Shown in pieces: positions 1 through 9,796 of a stretch of DNA of 64,000 nt. The stretch lies in assembly GCF_000447295.1 (NCBI RefSeq), contig NZ_KE650771.1:6312295-6376294 (forward strand), read 5' to 3'. Source of the stretch: Fischerella sp. PCC 9431 (GTDB lineage Bacteria > Cyanobacteriota > Cyanobacteriia > Cyanobacteriales > Nostocaceae). Position 1 is the stretch's first letter. Each line of letters begins with the position of its first letter. Under the pieces are notes generated by a model. It worked only from the letters and a program-made list of their open reading frames with translations. It did not search any database and was not told where the DNA came from. Both the position numbers and the translations under genes were made by a program.

Positions 1-238
1 TAGCTAAAGATGCACCGACATGTGAACAGAAACGTTCCATAATGACTGCTTTGCGGTCTTTGTCTCGCCATGCAACTAAGGCGCGACCAAATAGCTCAAT
101 TGCTATTGGTTTTTTGTCTAGTTCCACCGATTGCATGGCAATATACCAACTTGCTGGCAGATTTATTCCCTTGCTCTCAATTTGAGCTTCTGATTTTGTG
201 AGTTTTGGCTGTAGGTCGTTTTCAATATAGCTAACCAT
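1..238 (-). CDS. Rieske non-heme iron oxygenase, N-terminal part (runs off window)
   Basis: Only the first ~79 codons are inside the window; the rest lies left of base 1. The start ATG is the complement of 236-238 and begins MVSYIEN. From residue ~25 (NLPASWYIAMQSVEL) the translation is almost identical to the complete Rieske gene next door, up to the first half of the Rieske motif (CSHVGAS). DNA identity with 1276-1440 is nearly perfect, whereas about 25 N-terminal codons differ and the upstream leader (TTCCTTTCTTAAAGACCAG) is again identical. This is a recent tandem duplicate, probably a late tailoring oxygenase of the hapalindole-type cluster (WelO/AmbO family). Substrate and full length cannot be judged. 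Confidence 0.85.
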   Translation of the reverse strand, partial: MVSYIENDLQPKLTKSEAQIESKGINLPASWYIAMQSVELDKKPIAIELFGRALVAWRDKDRKAVIMERFCSHVGASLA

Positions 239-433
239 TAGTTTTTTCCTTTCTTAAAGACCAGAAAATCTAGATTGATAGACCAAAAGCTATTAGTTTT
301 AATCCAACCCAACTGTTGTGTTACAAAAGTAGATAAATACTTGTTTTACATCAGCCAGGGCTAATGATCCATAATTAAAATTTATGTGCGTCTCCACATT
401 AGTTGAAATGATAAGTTTTTAAGTGGCACGATG

Positions 434-1507
434 TTACTGTGCCTTATTAACCCAACTTTGATAAAATTGTCTAAATTTCAATACTGGCTGGTCGGATTTG
501 ATAAATGCTTTGCCTGTATCTGCACTCATAGTGTCGAAGATTTTTGTGTCCTCCAATGCACTAGCTTTGTTTTGCCAACCAAAAACAATGTAGGAAAGTA
601 GATTTAGCCATAAGTTACCAGTTTTGTTTATCATGATCAAATATTGCAATATTGTTTGGTTTTCAGAGATTGGAGTAACACTAACAAATAGCTTCATCTT
701 TTGCTGTTTATTAAATTTGATTGTACTTAAAACTCCACTAGGCCAAGCATCTATTCGTGCTGATATAGTTTCAACATTTAATCCTAAAAACTTAGCGATC
801 GCACCTACCCCAATAAAATTTTTAATTCGAGCATCGAGTTTGCTTCCAATCCAGGCTTCTTTTGCAAGTATTAGTTCGCTAAATTCTGCATCTTTCTCAT
901 CGAGCAAGGTCATTTCAATTTGATCAATTACTGGTAAACCATGTACTGAAACAAAATGATGGTGGTCAAATCCATTTTCAATTGCCCGTCGCACACTAGT
1001 TTCAGTTTGGAAAGAAAAGCGATAAGGCATATATTTATGCTTGTTGCTTTCTGCTGCATCAAACCCAGGTAATTCAAACAAAGGAGTTGCAGTACCATAC
1101 CAAACCCAAATGTAACCATATCTTTCTTCGGTGACATAGGTTTTTTGACGTGCTGTAGATGGAATGTGGTCTGTGTGAGGAGTTGCCACTTTTGGTATAT
1201 GCACGCATACACCAGAACTATCATAGCGCCAGTGATGAAAAGGACATTGAATGCAACCATCTACGACTTCACCTATAGCTAAAGATGCACCGACATGTGA
1301 ACAGAAACGTTCCATAATTACTGCTTTGCGGTCTTTGTCTCGCCATGCAACTAAGGCGCGACCAAATAGCTCAATTGCTATTGGTTTTTTGCCTAGTTCC
1401 ACCGATTGCATGGCAATATACCAACTTGCTGGCAGATTCATGGACTGCTTAATTTGAGTTTCTGGTTCTTTGACTAGATTTACGCTCTTTTCAATATAGC
1501 TAACCAT
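434..1507 (-). CDS. Rieske non-heme iron oxygenase (hapalindole-cluster tailoring type)
   Basis: The 357-residue protein has a Rieske [2Fe-2S] site with Cys69-x-His71 and Cys88-x2-His91. The mononuclear iron site fits N-x2-D-x2-H-x4-H (Asn178, Asp181, His184, His189). This is the architecture of the terminal oxygenase component of aromatic-ring or alkaloid oxygenases; no reductase or ferredoxin is adjacent, so electrons must come from elsewhere. In wel/amb clusters several such Rieske proteins (O1-O4) sit beside the Stig cyclase and modify the polycyclic alkaloid, which is the inferred role here. It lies downstream of the cyclase on the same strand and upstream of a second, partial copy. The start agrees with that of the duplicate. 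Confidence 0.9.
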   Translation of the reverse strand: MVSYIEKSVNLVKEPETQIKQSMNLPASWYIAMQSVELGKKPIAIELFGRALVAWRDKDRKAVIMERFCSHVGASLAIGEVVDGCIQCPFHHWRYDSSGVCVHIPKVATPHTDHIPSTARQKTYVTEERYGYIWVWYGTATPLFELPGFDAAESNKHKYMPYRFSFQTETSVRRAIENGFDHHHFVSVHGLPVIDQIEMTLLDEKDAEFSELILAKEAWIGSKLDARIKNFIGVGAIAKFLGLNVETISARIDAWPSGVLSTIKFNKQQKMKLFVSVTPISENQTILQYLIMINKTGNLWLNLLSYIVFGWQNKASALEDTKIFDTMSADTGKAFIKSDQPVLKFRQFYQSWVNKAQ

Positions 1508-1688
1508 TAGTTTGTTCCTTTCTTAAAGACCAGAAAATCCACATTCATAAATCCTGGTAAAGGGACATATTTCTATAGGACGGATAGTCAAATAATTTTG
1601 TAAAAAACTCCCTTTTTGTGGAATAAAATTATGAATTCTGCTCAGTTCATCAGTTGATACATCACAATTATTACTATGAAAAAATAGT

Positions 1689-2375
1689 TCAAGTTTCAGC
1701 TGGTTCGGCAGTTAAACGGACATTATCAAAATCAACACCTGAGAATTTTCCTTGCAAAGGATTGATGAGTCGAATTCCTAAATGTTGACCCAGATAAGGA
1801 GACTCAGGTGTAGCAGTGAATGTCACTGTTGTAGTTTTAAAATCTTTCTCTTTAATATGGAGGGTATTGTGATCAGCAGCCAAAACTGTATCACCTGCCA
1901 GTAATTCTACACGATAGCCAGGAAAACCATCCAAGGGAAAACCTTGGAAGTTACCTCCCGAATTGCCGATATCAACTGTCAAGGTATATTTTGTGTTAGG
2001 TTTTAACACTGCATCAAGCGTTTGTTCCAGACCAGCAATACCGCTTCCGATTTCTTGAGCAAGATAAACAAATGCTACATTGTGGCCTTCCGGAGCTTTG
2101 TGGTTATAGAACGCTGAGTTTGGACCAGTATACCCAACGCCATTATTTGAAGTTATTCTTGTTCGTTTTGCAGGTACTAGACCATTTGGATCGTATGTTA
2201 TCCAACCAGGAGGGGTATCAATAGTATAATCATCTTCCACTTTCAATCTCGGTTCTTCAAATCCTGCATTTTTGAGAGGAATCGAAACAGCACTTGCTGC
2301 ATTGGCAGAAACATTAATTCCAGAGAAAACGTACACTAACAAAACAATGGCAGCAATGATAAAATTTCGTTTCAT
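1689..2375 (-). CDS. Stig-type hapalindole terpene cyclase (HpiC/FamC/WelU family)
   Basis: This 228-residue protein begins with a basic-hydrophobic signal peptide (MKRNFIIAAIVLLVYVF, likely cleaved near ANAA, residue ~27). The rest is a carbohydrate-binding-module-like beta sandwich: an early NAGFEEP segment, an NTKYTLTVDIGN strand, and a C-terminal GVDFDNVRL motif with Asp215 and Asp217. Established Stig cyclases have this length, leader and fold, are calcium-dependent, and convert the geranylated indolenine isonitrile by Cope rearrangement, 6-exo-trig cyclization and electrophilic substitution. An acidic residue in the terminal DFDN region is catalytic in characterised members. Only one cyclase is visible; producers often carry more, possibly left of the window. 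Which stereoisomer it makes cannot be read from sequence. Confidence 0.88.
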   Translation of the reverse strand: MKRNFIIAAIVLLVYVFSGINVSANAASAVSIPLKNAGFEEPRLKVEDDYTIDTPPGWITYDPNGLVPAKRTRITSNNGVGYTGPNSAFYNHKAPEGHNVAFVYLAQEIGSGIAGLEQTLDAVLKPNTKYTLTVDIGNSGGNFQGFPLDGFPGYRVELLAGDTVLAADHNTLHIKEKDFKTTTVTFTATPESPYLGQHLGIRLINPLQGKFSGVDFDNVRLTAEPAET

Positions 2376-2447
2376 GAGTTTTTTCTCTTGATTAATAAAT
2401 CTCGTGTAGAGTTGATTGTTTTTTACGCAGCAGATTTCAAATTTTTA

Positions 2448-3650
2448 TTATCTAGCTGCTTTAATTTCAAAAATCTTTTCAATAACATTGGAAACGATAT
2501 TATCTGGGGTTGAAGCTCCAGAGGTTATTCCTACCACAATTTGACCAGGTGGTAGCCAATCTTCAACTACTTCTAAGCTGGAATGCAATTTTTTATGCTG
2601 AATCCGATTACCTGGCCCCAAACGTTCTACACTGTCAATGTGATAAGAGGGGATACCGCGCCCCAAGGCGATTTCCTGCAAGTGAGTTGTGTTAGAGGAA
2701 TTAAACCCACCCACCACAACCATCAAATCTATCTTTTCTTCCACAAGTTTGAACATTGCATCCTGGCGCTCTTGGGTTGCATCGCAGATGGTGTTGAAGC
2801 TCAAGAAATGATTATTGATTTGGCTTGGGCTATACTTACGCATAAGAGTACGCTCAAATAGCTTTCCTATTTGCTCGGTTTCCCTTTTGAGCATTGTCGT
2901 TTGATTGGCAATACCTATGCGTTCTAAATCAGTATCTGGATCAAATCCAAAAGAATAGCTTCCAGCAAATTGGCTCAAGAATTCTTCACGGTCTCCACCA
3001 TTGAGAATATAATCGCAGACATACTCTGCCTGTTGTAAATTGAGGATAACTAGATATTTGTCTGCATAAGAACTAGTTGCAATTGTTTCTTCATGCTTAT
3101 ACTTACCGTGGATAATTGAAGTGTAATTATGTTTTTTGTGTTTTTCGACACTATTCCAAACTTTAGAAACCCACGGACAGGTTGTATCTACAATTGTACA
3201 GCCTATGGTATTTAATAGTTGAATTTCCTGAATTGTAGCTCCAAAGGCAGGTAGAATTACTACATCTTCCTCAGTAACAACCGCAAACTCCTTCTGTCCC
3301 TGCTCATTCATTGGAATGAATTCAATCTGCATTTCTGTCAGATTTTGATTAACCGTCGGATTGTGAATAATCTCGTTGGTGATCCAAATTCGCTCAGTAG
3401 GAAATTGCTTACGTGTTTCATAAGTTAGAGCAATCACCCGCTCGACCCCCCAGCAAAATCCGAATGCTTCTGCGAGTCGAATGGTGACATCACCTTGTTG
3501 TAATTTATAGCCGTTGTCTCGGATCTGTTGAATTAAATCACTTTGATACTCAAAATGCAATCTTTCTGTTGCTTCTACTTTGTGTCCAAATCCATTACGG
3601 TAATAGCGATTGGAATTATGGAGCGATCGCTTTAAGGCTTTTGTATCCAT
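2448..3650 (-). CDS. ispH: 4-hydroxy-3-methylbut-2-enyl diphosphate reductase
   Basis: IspH is the last MEP-pathway enzyme, a [4Fe-4S] reductase making IPP and DMAPP. Visible motifs are [11 protein letters not shown] (first cluster Cys), [16 protein letters not shown] (second Cys) and the C-terminal [11 protein letters not shown]. The start chosen is [14 protein letters not shown], the usual N-terminus of cyanobacterial IspH (~400 aa); an in-frame ATG at 3707 would add 19 atypical residues. The gene sits between the Stig cyclase and a prenyl diphosphate synthase on the same strand. It is presumably a pathway-dedicated copy supplying the C5 units for the alkaloid, in addition to a housekeeping gene elsewhere. 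Confidence 0.95.
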   Translation of the reverse strand: MDTKALKRSLHNSNRYYRNGFGHKVEATERLHFEYQSDLIQQIRDNGYKLQQGDVTIRLAEAFGFCWGVERVIALTYETRKQFPTERIWITNEIIHNPTVNQNLTEMQIEFIPMNEQGQKEFAVVTEEDVVILPAFGATIQEIQLLNTIGCTIVDTTCPWVSKVWNSVEKHKKHNYTSIIHGKYKHEETIATSSYADKYLVILNLQQAEYVCDYILNGGDREEFLSQFAGSYSFGFDPDTDLERIGIANQTTMLKRETEQIGKLFERTLMRKYSPSQINNHFLSFNTICDATQERQDAMFKLVEEKIDLMVVVGGFNSSNTTHLQEIALGRGIPSYHIDSVERLGPGNRIQHKKLHSSLEVVEDWLPPGQIVVGITSGASTPDNIVSNVIEKIFEIKAAR

Positions 3651-3743
3651 CTGACTTGAAAGTAGGTGTAGGAGTGACAATAAAACTAGATCTTCATCCA
3701 TATCCATGCTGGTGTCAGCAATTCATGATAACTACTTAGCTAC

Positions 3744-4748
3744 TTAGTGAGTTCTAGTGATAATATAGTCAGCCAAACTTCTGAGAGGAATTGCTTTCTC
3801 CTGAAAAGGAGCGAGTTCTTTCTTGGCTTCCTCAATTAATTTTTGTGCTTGGTATCTAGACTCATTGATTCCTAACAAACTAGGATAAGTTGCTTTCTGT
3901 GCCTTTTCGTCTTTACCTGGGGTTTTACCTAGTTGTTCTTTATTTGCGGTAATATCTAATATATCATCAATAATCTGAAAGGCAAGACCAATATTCCGAG
4001 CATAACGAGAAAGCCTGTGCAAAACCTCATTATTCGCTCCCACTAACAATGCTCCTGAAACAACACAAGCTTCTAATAATGCACCAGTTTTGTGAGAGTG
4101 AATAAAGTTGAGAGTTGCCAGATCAAGATTTTGTAATTTCTCTGATTCAAGATCAGCAACTTGACCACCTGCTAGACCTTTTGCTCCAACCGCATGACTT
4201 AACTTAGCAATGACTTTTAACAAGCGATCGGCTGGGACTCCTTTTGTTTGGACTACTATATATTCAAAGGCATAGGGCAAAAGTGCATCACCAGCCAGTA
4301 TGGCAATATTTTCGCCATAGACTTTATGATTGGTTAACTTACCTCGACGATAGTCGTCATTATCTAAAGCAGGTAAGTCGTCATGCATTAAAGACATCGT
4401 GTGAAGCATCTCCAGCGCACAAGCAGTGGGCATAGCCATTTCTAAAACGCCCCCAGATAATTCACAGCTGGCAAGACATAAGATTGGACGCAGGCGTTTT
4501 CCTCCGGCCATCAAAGAATAGCGCATAGACTCGTATAGCTTTTCTGGATAACCTGAAGTGATTGAGCTTTCAAGTGCTGCTTCAACTTGCTCCCGCCGTT
4601 GTGCAAGATAGTCTGACAAATTAAAAGTAGCTTCTGTAAGATAAGTATTTGTATCTTTCAAAGTTGATGATTGCAAAGAAGTATCTACTGTTTGAGTTAC
4701 ATGACTACTTGCTTGAGTTAGATTGTGGTCGGAAATTTTAGTATTCAT
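3744..4748 (-). CDS. Polyprenyl (geranyl/geranylgeranyl) diphosphate synthase
   Basis: This trans-type prenyltransferase has GGKRLRP, the first aspartate-rich motif in [11 protein letters not shown] and the second in IDDILD, plus a terminal basic tail. It is annotated by similarity with crtE-like GGPP synthases, but in hapalindole clusters the equivalent gene (P2) supplies geranyl diphosphate, the C10 donor for the aromatic prenyltransferase. Chain length cannot be decided by eye. The start at 4748 (MNTKISDHN) is preferred because AAGGA lies about a dozen bases upstream; the longer frame from 4802 adds a poor hydrophobic stretch. The ~50 N-terminal residues before the core are Ser/Thr-rich and unusual. 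It heads the operon with ispH, cyclase and Rieske genes. Confidence 0.9.
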   Translation of the reverse strand: MNTKISDHNLTQASSHVTQTVDTSLQSSTLKDTNTYLTEATFNLSDYLAQRREQVEAALESSITSGYPEKLYESMRYSLMAGGKRLRPILCLASCELSGGVLEMAMPTACALEMLHTMSLMHDDLPALDNDDYRRGKLTNHKVYGENIAILAGDALLPYAFEYIVVQTKGVPADRLLKVIAKLSHAVGAKGLAGGQVADLESEKLQNLDLATLNFIHSHKTGALLEACVVSGALLVGANNEVLHRLSRYARNIGLAFQIIDDILDITANKEQLGKTPGKDEKAQKATYPSLLGINESRYQAQKLIEEAKKELAPFQEKAIPLRSLADYIITRTH

Positions 4749-4800
4749 TGTCGTTTCATTCCTTATGAGGAGTATGAATATTCGTTTTTTAAATTTAATC

Positions 4801-4828
4801 AATAACTCTTAATTAATAACTCTTAATT
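4801..4828. repeat. Tandem 14-bp repeat, two copies
   Basis: AATAACTCTTAATT is present twice head to tail just upstream of the prenyl diphosphate synthase. It lies in the leader region of the operon; a function is not evident. Confidence 0.7.
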
Positions 4829-6372
4829 AAAGATAGCTAAAAAATTTAATAAACATTCAAGTTTTATCTAAAAAAACTCAATTTATTGATTTTAAAATGA
4901 ACAAATAAGTTAATGATGTTTGATTGTATAGTCTTCACAAATAAGCTCATCAATCTAAACAGTTTCCTGTATTTACATAAAAACAACTTAATCTTGACCT
5001 GAGTTTTGATAATCTACACATTACATACATCGTTTACAAATTTAGCTTTTTGCTAAAAAATTTGTACAGTTACACATGTACTTTTTCATTCAATTGTTAT
5101 CTAAACTTCTTGAGATTATCCTCACTGTACAAGAAAAATTTTTCAGGAAGATTGATGGGGGAGAAGTGTCAAAACTCTAAGAGACTATTGATGATATAGC
5201 AATCTAATTTGATTTGGTGAACTTACCCAAAAGCAAAAAGACAAGCTGGTGGAGCGCTCTTAAAAACACAGGTTTATGCACATTACAAGAATAATTACAT
5301 CCTACTTAAGATATATTCTAGACAAACAAAATGGACTCTTTGCTTGATATTTGCTGCTAGATACATTTATTACCTTTGTAAAATACTTCAATTGCAAAGT
5401 TTGCTTTTTCCAGTATATAAAGATTTCATCATTTAAATGTCATCAAATTTTGACACTACTATAACGTTACTGAGCCAGTAAGTTTAAACATAACTCAGTA
5501 TTTTTTAAATAAATATGTTTTATTTTTTGATAAAAATTGAAATAGAGTCAATAGCGAATATTCAATACATATGATGCCCAAAAACAAAAGCTAGTTGAAA
5601 ATAATATGATTTAGTGAGAATACTTATCAATATCTAGGATAAATAAACAAAAACTAACTTTATTAAAAGTATAAATTAAAACGCTGTATATTTTAGTGTC
5701 AACAATAATACACAGTCTAGTACCATTACGGTTCTGTTTATTACAGAAATATCTAAAAATTTATTTTGTTAGATGTATGTTAAGAGCGGAGTTATAATGC
5801 TTGGTATTAGTCACAGGTTAAAATTAGTTTGATTTTGTCGATTAATGTTACGCTGCAAATGTGGGAAATATGTTTGTAATATGTTTTGAGGGCAAAAAAT
5901 TAATGAAGCGTTTAAATTTTACGCAACACCTTCCCCAAAATAGTGTTTCCTACAACGATTTTAATTAAGTTTTGATTAATAGTTAGTCAATTGACAAAAT
6001 ATTGATTATATCAGCCTGTTACTGATTGCTTTAACCTGTGAGTGTTTTGACATAAAGAGTTTTGAGAAAAAACTTGCCAGTCTAAAGAGAACTTATAGTT
6101 AACTGGCAATTTATGACAGCAGACGCACAATTTCAACTCAAGTGGCTTTGTCTATCAATGATTTATTGATAGCCTATAAAATTCAACAATGTCTTTTTCT
6201 GGGAATTATAAATCAGCCCTACTCACCATAGAGGTAATACATGAATTAAATTTGGCACAGATTCTCTAGTGTTTTTTGCAGTGTCATTCAATAAGTTCCT
6301 TTAAAAAGACTATGGGACACGTCAATTCAACCAAATATTCTCTGACAACTAAATATTAGAAAGGGTATACAG
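4829..6372. other. Long AT-rich non-coding divergent region
   Basis: About 1.5 kb without a convincing gene separates the leftward cyclase/GPP synthase operon from the rightward response regulator. No RNA gene was recognised. It holds the shared AGTTACAC-type motif at 5068-5085 and is otherwise AT-rich with many stops in all frames. The size suggests an extended regulatory region, possibly with an unrecognised small RNA. Confidence 0.6.
5068..5085 (-). promoter_or_regulatory. Shared cluster motif, copy 1 (candidate operator)
   Basis: AGTTACACATGTACTTTT lies about 320 bases upstream of the prenyl diphosphate synthase start. Nearly the same string occurs at 26270 (upstream of I1) and 31062 (upstream of the methyltransferase), always in the same orientation relative to the downstream minus-strand gene. 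It is inferred to be a binding site for a pathway regulator. Confidence 0.45.
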
Positions 6373-7077
6373 ATGGATAAAAATATTCGAGTATTACTTG
6401 CTGATGAACCTTCATTAATAGGAGTAGGTATTCGCGCTACTCTAAGTGTCGAAAAAAATTTAATCATAGTAGGTGAAGCAAACAGTAGTCATAAAATTAG
6501 CAAATTGCATCAAAAGCTTCAACCAGATTTAATAATTATGGATTTAGATTTACCTCAATTCAAATTCCCTGATGCAATAGCTTTTTTACATAGAAATTGT
6601 TCAAAGCTAAAGATATTAGGGCTTATGAGTCATAACAAACTAACCCTCTCCAGTTTAAAAATAAATGGCATAGCAGGCTGTGTACTGAAATCTGAAGAAC
6701 CACAAACATTAATTAATGCTAGTCTTACAGTAGCGCAAGGAAAAACATGGTTTAGTAAAAATCTTGTAGAAGATTACGTTCAATCTAATAAAGGTGAATG
6801 GAATCAAGTTGAAAATGCAAATTTGACACAGCGAGAGCAACAAATTCTGAGGATGATAGCACGAGGTTTAGATAATGCTTGTATTGCTAATGAGCTAAGT
6901 CTAGGTCATCAAACAGTACGCAATTATATTAGCCAAATTTATGCAAAACTAGGACTGAGTTCACGAACTGAAGCAGTTCTATGGGCAATCAAAAATGATG
7001 TATTACAACATAACCATGATGTGTTATCTAGAATGCAATTTAACTCACATAGTTGTCAGAAATTGGCGAGTAAATAA
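6373..7077 (+). CDS. NarL/FixJ-type response regulator
   Basis: The 234-residue protein has an N-terminal receiver domain (ADEPS acidic pocket near residues 10-12, phospho-acceptor Asp57 in IIMDLDLP, conserved Lys in CVLKSEE) and a C-terminal LuxR-type helix-turn-helix (LTQREQQILRMIARGL ... VRNYISQIYAKLGLSSRTEA). The acidic pocket has Ala-Asp-Glu where Asp-Asp or Glu-Asp is commoner, so phosphorylation may be weak. No cognate kinase is directly adjacent, but a receiver-kinase hybrid starts 1.5 kb downstream. Its place beside the alkaloid operons suggests pathway-specific control (WelR/AmbR-like), which is inference. It is the only rightward gene next to the long leader region. Confidence 0.88.
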   Translation: MDKNIRVLLADEPSLIGVGIRATLSVEKNLIIVGEANSSHKISKLHQKLQPDLIIMDLDLPQFKFPDAIAFLHRNCSKLKILGLMSHNKLTLSSLKINGIAGCVLKSEEPQTLINASLTVAQGKTWFSKNLVEDYVQSNKGEWNQVENANLTQREQQILRMIARGLDNACIANELSLGHQTVRNYISQIYAKLGLSSRTEAVLWAIKNDVLQHNHDVLSRMQFNSHSCQKLASK

Positions 7078-7298
7078 AATTAATATGATCTGACAGCAAA
7101 CCTTGTAACTTGTACCTACCTTATATCCCGCCAGACAATATTCTCTGACGGGAAAAAACCGGCGTAAGATATAAGCGTCCAATGATTGCGATCGCACCCT
7201 CCTCCAACGAACAAACTTAGTAAGTTTCTGGAACAAAAGCTAAAAGTTTTGCCATATAAGGGTTATCAAATTTGCAATTTAATTAGATAAAATTAAAA

Positions 7299-8030
7299 TT
7301 AATTGACGTTGCTAAACTGGAAAGAAGAAAGCTTTGCAACCATCTCAGCCCGAGAAGAAACTTCGAGTTTACGAAACATACGTTTTAGAGCTTGCTTGAC
7401 AGAATTTTCTTGAATTCCAAGAGCTTTACCAATTTCAGCATTTGTAAATCCCCGTGCTACAAGTTCAGAAATTTCTACTTCACGTGGAGTTAGAGGTTTA
7501 ACATCAAAAGAATTCAATCTCGTTTGTTCAGATGGCTTCAGAGAAATAGAAATAGTTTGTGAGTTTACTGTTGCAACCCAAGTGGATAGATGTAGACAAA
7601 GGGCACTTAAATCTGCTAAGTTTTGTATGTTAAATGGAGGCATTCCCTTTTCACGGGTCAAAGCTACCATACCTACCAATTTTCCATTGCTTACAATAGG
7701 CCCTGCCATGACATGCCAGTGATCAGTACGCGGACAAATAAGCCTCCATGTTTTGGGGGATACTAACAATCCTTCGTGAACAGGAGCATGACGTTCCACT
7801 AAGTAGCACAAGACTGGATTGTGCTTGGTAGATAATCCCAATTGCAGGGCTTTCTGAAAATTGCTTTTTTGAAAACTGGCATAAATAGAAGGTAGCTGAT
7901 TAAAAAAAAGCAATCTCCACCTTTTAGCAGCGAAATACTCGCCCACCTCCGCAGAAATTTGCGATTTCAACTCCTGTTCGTCTTTAGCCTTAGCAATTAA
8001 CTGGAATAGGGATTGTAACGATTTTGTCAT
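7299..8030 (-). CDS. LuxR-family transcriptional regulator with GAF-like sensor region
   Basis: Residues 1-160 form a GAF-like domain (WHVMAGPIVSNGKLVGMVALTRE is characteristic, spanning the domain centre). The C-terminal ~65 residues are a LuxR-type helix-turn-helix (LTPREVEISELVARGF, then a recognition helix ENSVKQALKRMFRKL). The chosen start MTKSLQSL is the internal Met at 8030; the longer frame from 8063 adds 11 residues. The same domain order is seen in stand-alone LuxR activators near cyanobacterial secondary-metabolite genes. The ligand is unknown. It converges with the NarL-type regulator and is likely part of the cluster's control set. Confidence 0.85.
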   Translation of the reverse strand: MTKSLQSLFQLIAKAKDEQELKSQISAEVGEYFAAKRWRLLFFNQLPSIYASFQKSNFQKALQLGLSTKHNPVLCYLVERHAPVHEGLLVSPKTWRLICPRTDHWHVMAGPIVSNGKLVGMVALTREKGMPPFNIQNLADLSALCLHLSTWVATVNSQTISISLKPSEQTRLNSFDVKPLTPREVEISELVARGFTNAEIGKALGIQENSVKQALKRMFRKLEVSSRAEMVAKLSSFQFSNVN

Positions 8031-8216
8031 TATCGCTTCATTTGATACTTTGTACCCGATCAAGAATTAGGCAAAACCAAATTGTCCATCTTATTTTAGC
8101 TTTAAGGTAACAGTCTAGCTAGTAGGATTTGAGGAAAGGAAAACAGAGACATTACCTTGTAGGGGAGTTTCAAAAAAATCAACTTCTGAATTCAAGTGCG
8201 GAATCCAGGTTCAAAA

Positions 8217-8370
8217 TTAGCACTTGACATAGGCGACTAAGGAAATACCCACAACTACTGCTATGACGCTTGTGATTCGGATTGGACTGGCGCTATATTT
8301 TAGTCAAGCTGATCGCTCCATAATGATCCAAAACAAGGGATGCAATCAGAATGACACTAAGAAAAGGTGA
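8217..8370 (-). pseudogene. Degenerate C-terminal remnant of a DMT/EamA-like transporter
   Basis: Reading the minus strand gives a hydrophobic segment with SVILIASLVLDHYGAI, then a one-base frame change, then VIAVVVGISLVAYV and a stop. This resembles the last two membrane helices and the LASLLxDHxG signature of small DMT (YdcZ/EamA-like) exporters. No N-terminal part and no start are present. Hapalindole clusters can carry DMT-type efflux genes, so this may be a decayed copy. The remaining part of 8064-8597 shows no gene. Confidence 0.45.
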
Positions 8371-8597
8371 TGTTTATTCTCACCCACTCACTTCTTTGTT
8401 AGTCGTAAATCATTTTAGGGAAATATATATTGACGGGAGCATTCCAACTTCCTCAATATAACTACTAAGGGTTAAAATCCTTAGCTCCATAGCACAAGTC
8501 CTATCAAGACGACTTATTGCTATAGAAAAAAGTTGATGTAAAAGCTAAATATGTAAACGGTATAAAAGCAAACATTAAAATATTCGATTACCCTAAA

Positions 8598-9689
8598 ATG
8601 AATAGAATACTGATTATAGAAGATGAACCTCAAATTCGGTCAAATTTAGAGGAAATTCTCCAGCTAGCAGATTTTGAAACTTTGACAGCTCCGAACGGCC
8701 AGATTGGATTGCAAATAGCAAAAACCAAACTCCCAGATTTGATTATCTGTGACATTATGATGCCAGAATTAGACGGTTATGGTGTACTCTCTGCCCTACA
8801 TCAAGATGAAGCAACTACCAATATTCCTGTAATTCTTCTGACTGCAAAAGCAGAACGTTCAGATTTTCGTTACGGAATGCAACTTGGGGCCGATGATTAT
8901 TTGACAAAACCATTTACAACTGAAGAATTACTAAATGCAGTGACTATTAGATTAGAAAAACAAGCTGCTGCTGAACGTCATTCTCAAGCTAAACTAGATG
9001 AACTACGAAATAATATTGCTCATTCATTACCTCATGAACTAAACACTCCTTTGAATGGCATTCTTGGTATGTCACAATTGCTCATAGATAATCATGACTT
9101 AATTGATGAATCTGAAGAAATTAAAATTGCAGAATCAATTTACACGTCTGCTAACCGATTACATAAATTAACTAAAAGATTTTTACTTTACAGTAATCTA
9201 GAATTAATCCTCAAAGATTCCGAAAAGATTCGCTTGAGTAGAGAAAATTCACAGGAAACTCTTACCAAGGAAATAATTAATAATATTTCTCTTAAGACAG
9301 CTAAAAATTTAGACAGAGAGAAAGATTTAAAACTCGATATCCAAGAATCTGTGATCAAAATTCCAGAGTCAAAGTTGAGTAATCTTATTGAAGAACTAAT
9401 AGATAATGCCTTTAAATTTTCTTCACCAGGTAGCGAAGTTAGAGTAGTGAGTAATATGACTGGCAGTAAATTCAATTTATATGTGATTGATCATGGTAGA
9501 GGAATAACAGTTGATGAAATAAAGAGAATAGGAGCTTTTATACAATTTCATCGTAAGTCATACGAACAACAAGGCTCTGGCTTAGGACTTGCGATCGTTC
9601 AATATATAGTTAAATTATATAATGGCGAATTCATAATAGAAAGCAAACCTCAAGAACAAACTACTGTAAGCGTTGTTATACCTTGTTAG
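8598..9689 (+). CDS. Response regulator-histidine kinase hybrid
   Basis: The 363-residue cytosolic protein has an N-terminal receiver (IIEDEPQ pocket, phospho-acceptor Asp52 in IICDIMMPE, switch LLTAK, Lys in YLTKPF) followed by a kinase core. The core has an HisKA H-box with His146 (LPHELNTPLNG), an N-box (LIEELIDNAFKFSSPG) and G-boxes (DHGRGI, GSGLGLAIVQYI). There is no transmembrane or PAS sensor, so input arrives through the receiver, as in many cyanobacterial hybrid kinases. It could phosphorylate the NarL-type regulator upstream, but that pairing is only an inference from proximity. No ribosome-binding site of note is seen. Confidence 0.92.
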   Translation: MNRILIIEDEPQIRSNLEEILQLADFETLTAPNGQIGLQIAKTKLPDLIICDIMMPELDGYGVLSALHQDEATTNIPVILLTAKAERSDFRYGMQLGADDYLTKPFTTEELLNAVTIRLEKQAAAERHSQAKLDELRNNIAHSLPHELNTPLNGILGMSQLLIDNHDLIDESEEIKIAESIYTSANRLHKLTKRFLLYSNLELILKDSEKIRLSRENSQETLTKEIINNISLKTAKNLDREKDLKLDIQESVIKIPESKLSNLIEELIDNAFKFSSPGSEVRVVSNMTGSKFNLYVIDHGRGITVDEIKRIGAFIQFHRKSYEQQGSGLGLAIVQYIVKLYNGEFIIESKPQEQTTVSVVIPC

Positions 9690-9722
9690 GACTCGTCACA
9701 GCAACTTTACATTGTTTGGTTT

Positions 9723-9756
9723 GTAGTGAGTTTATGAACGTTTTAGCGCTCACTAC
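9723..9756. repeat. Palindromic GTAGTGAG/CTCACTAC element between convergent genes
   Basis: An 8-bp inverted repeat encloses 18 bases in the gap between the kinase and the phosphatase. It belongs to the same GTAGTRAG family as elements at 14791, 27568 and 63555, and may also end transcription from both sides. Confidence 0.6.
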
Positions 9757-9796
9757 GAACCCATCATAGCGAGTGTGACAGAGTACTAGTATTTTT

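Noticed and set aside
624-923. Plus-strand open frames opposite the Rieske, ispH and trp genes
   Set aside because: All are antisense shadows without ribosome-binding sites or family motifs.
7110-7160. Hairpin CCCGCCAGA/TCTGACGGG as a terminator
   Set aside because: Neither strand has a T run after the stem, and one pair is mismatched.
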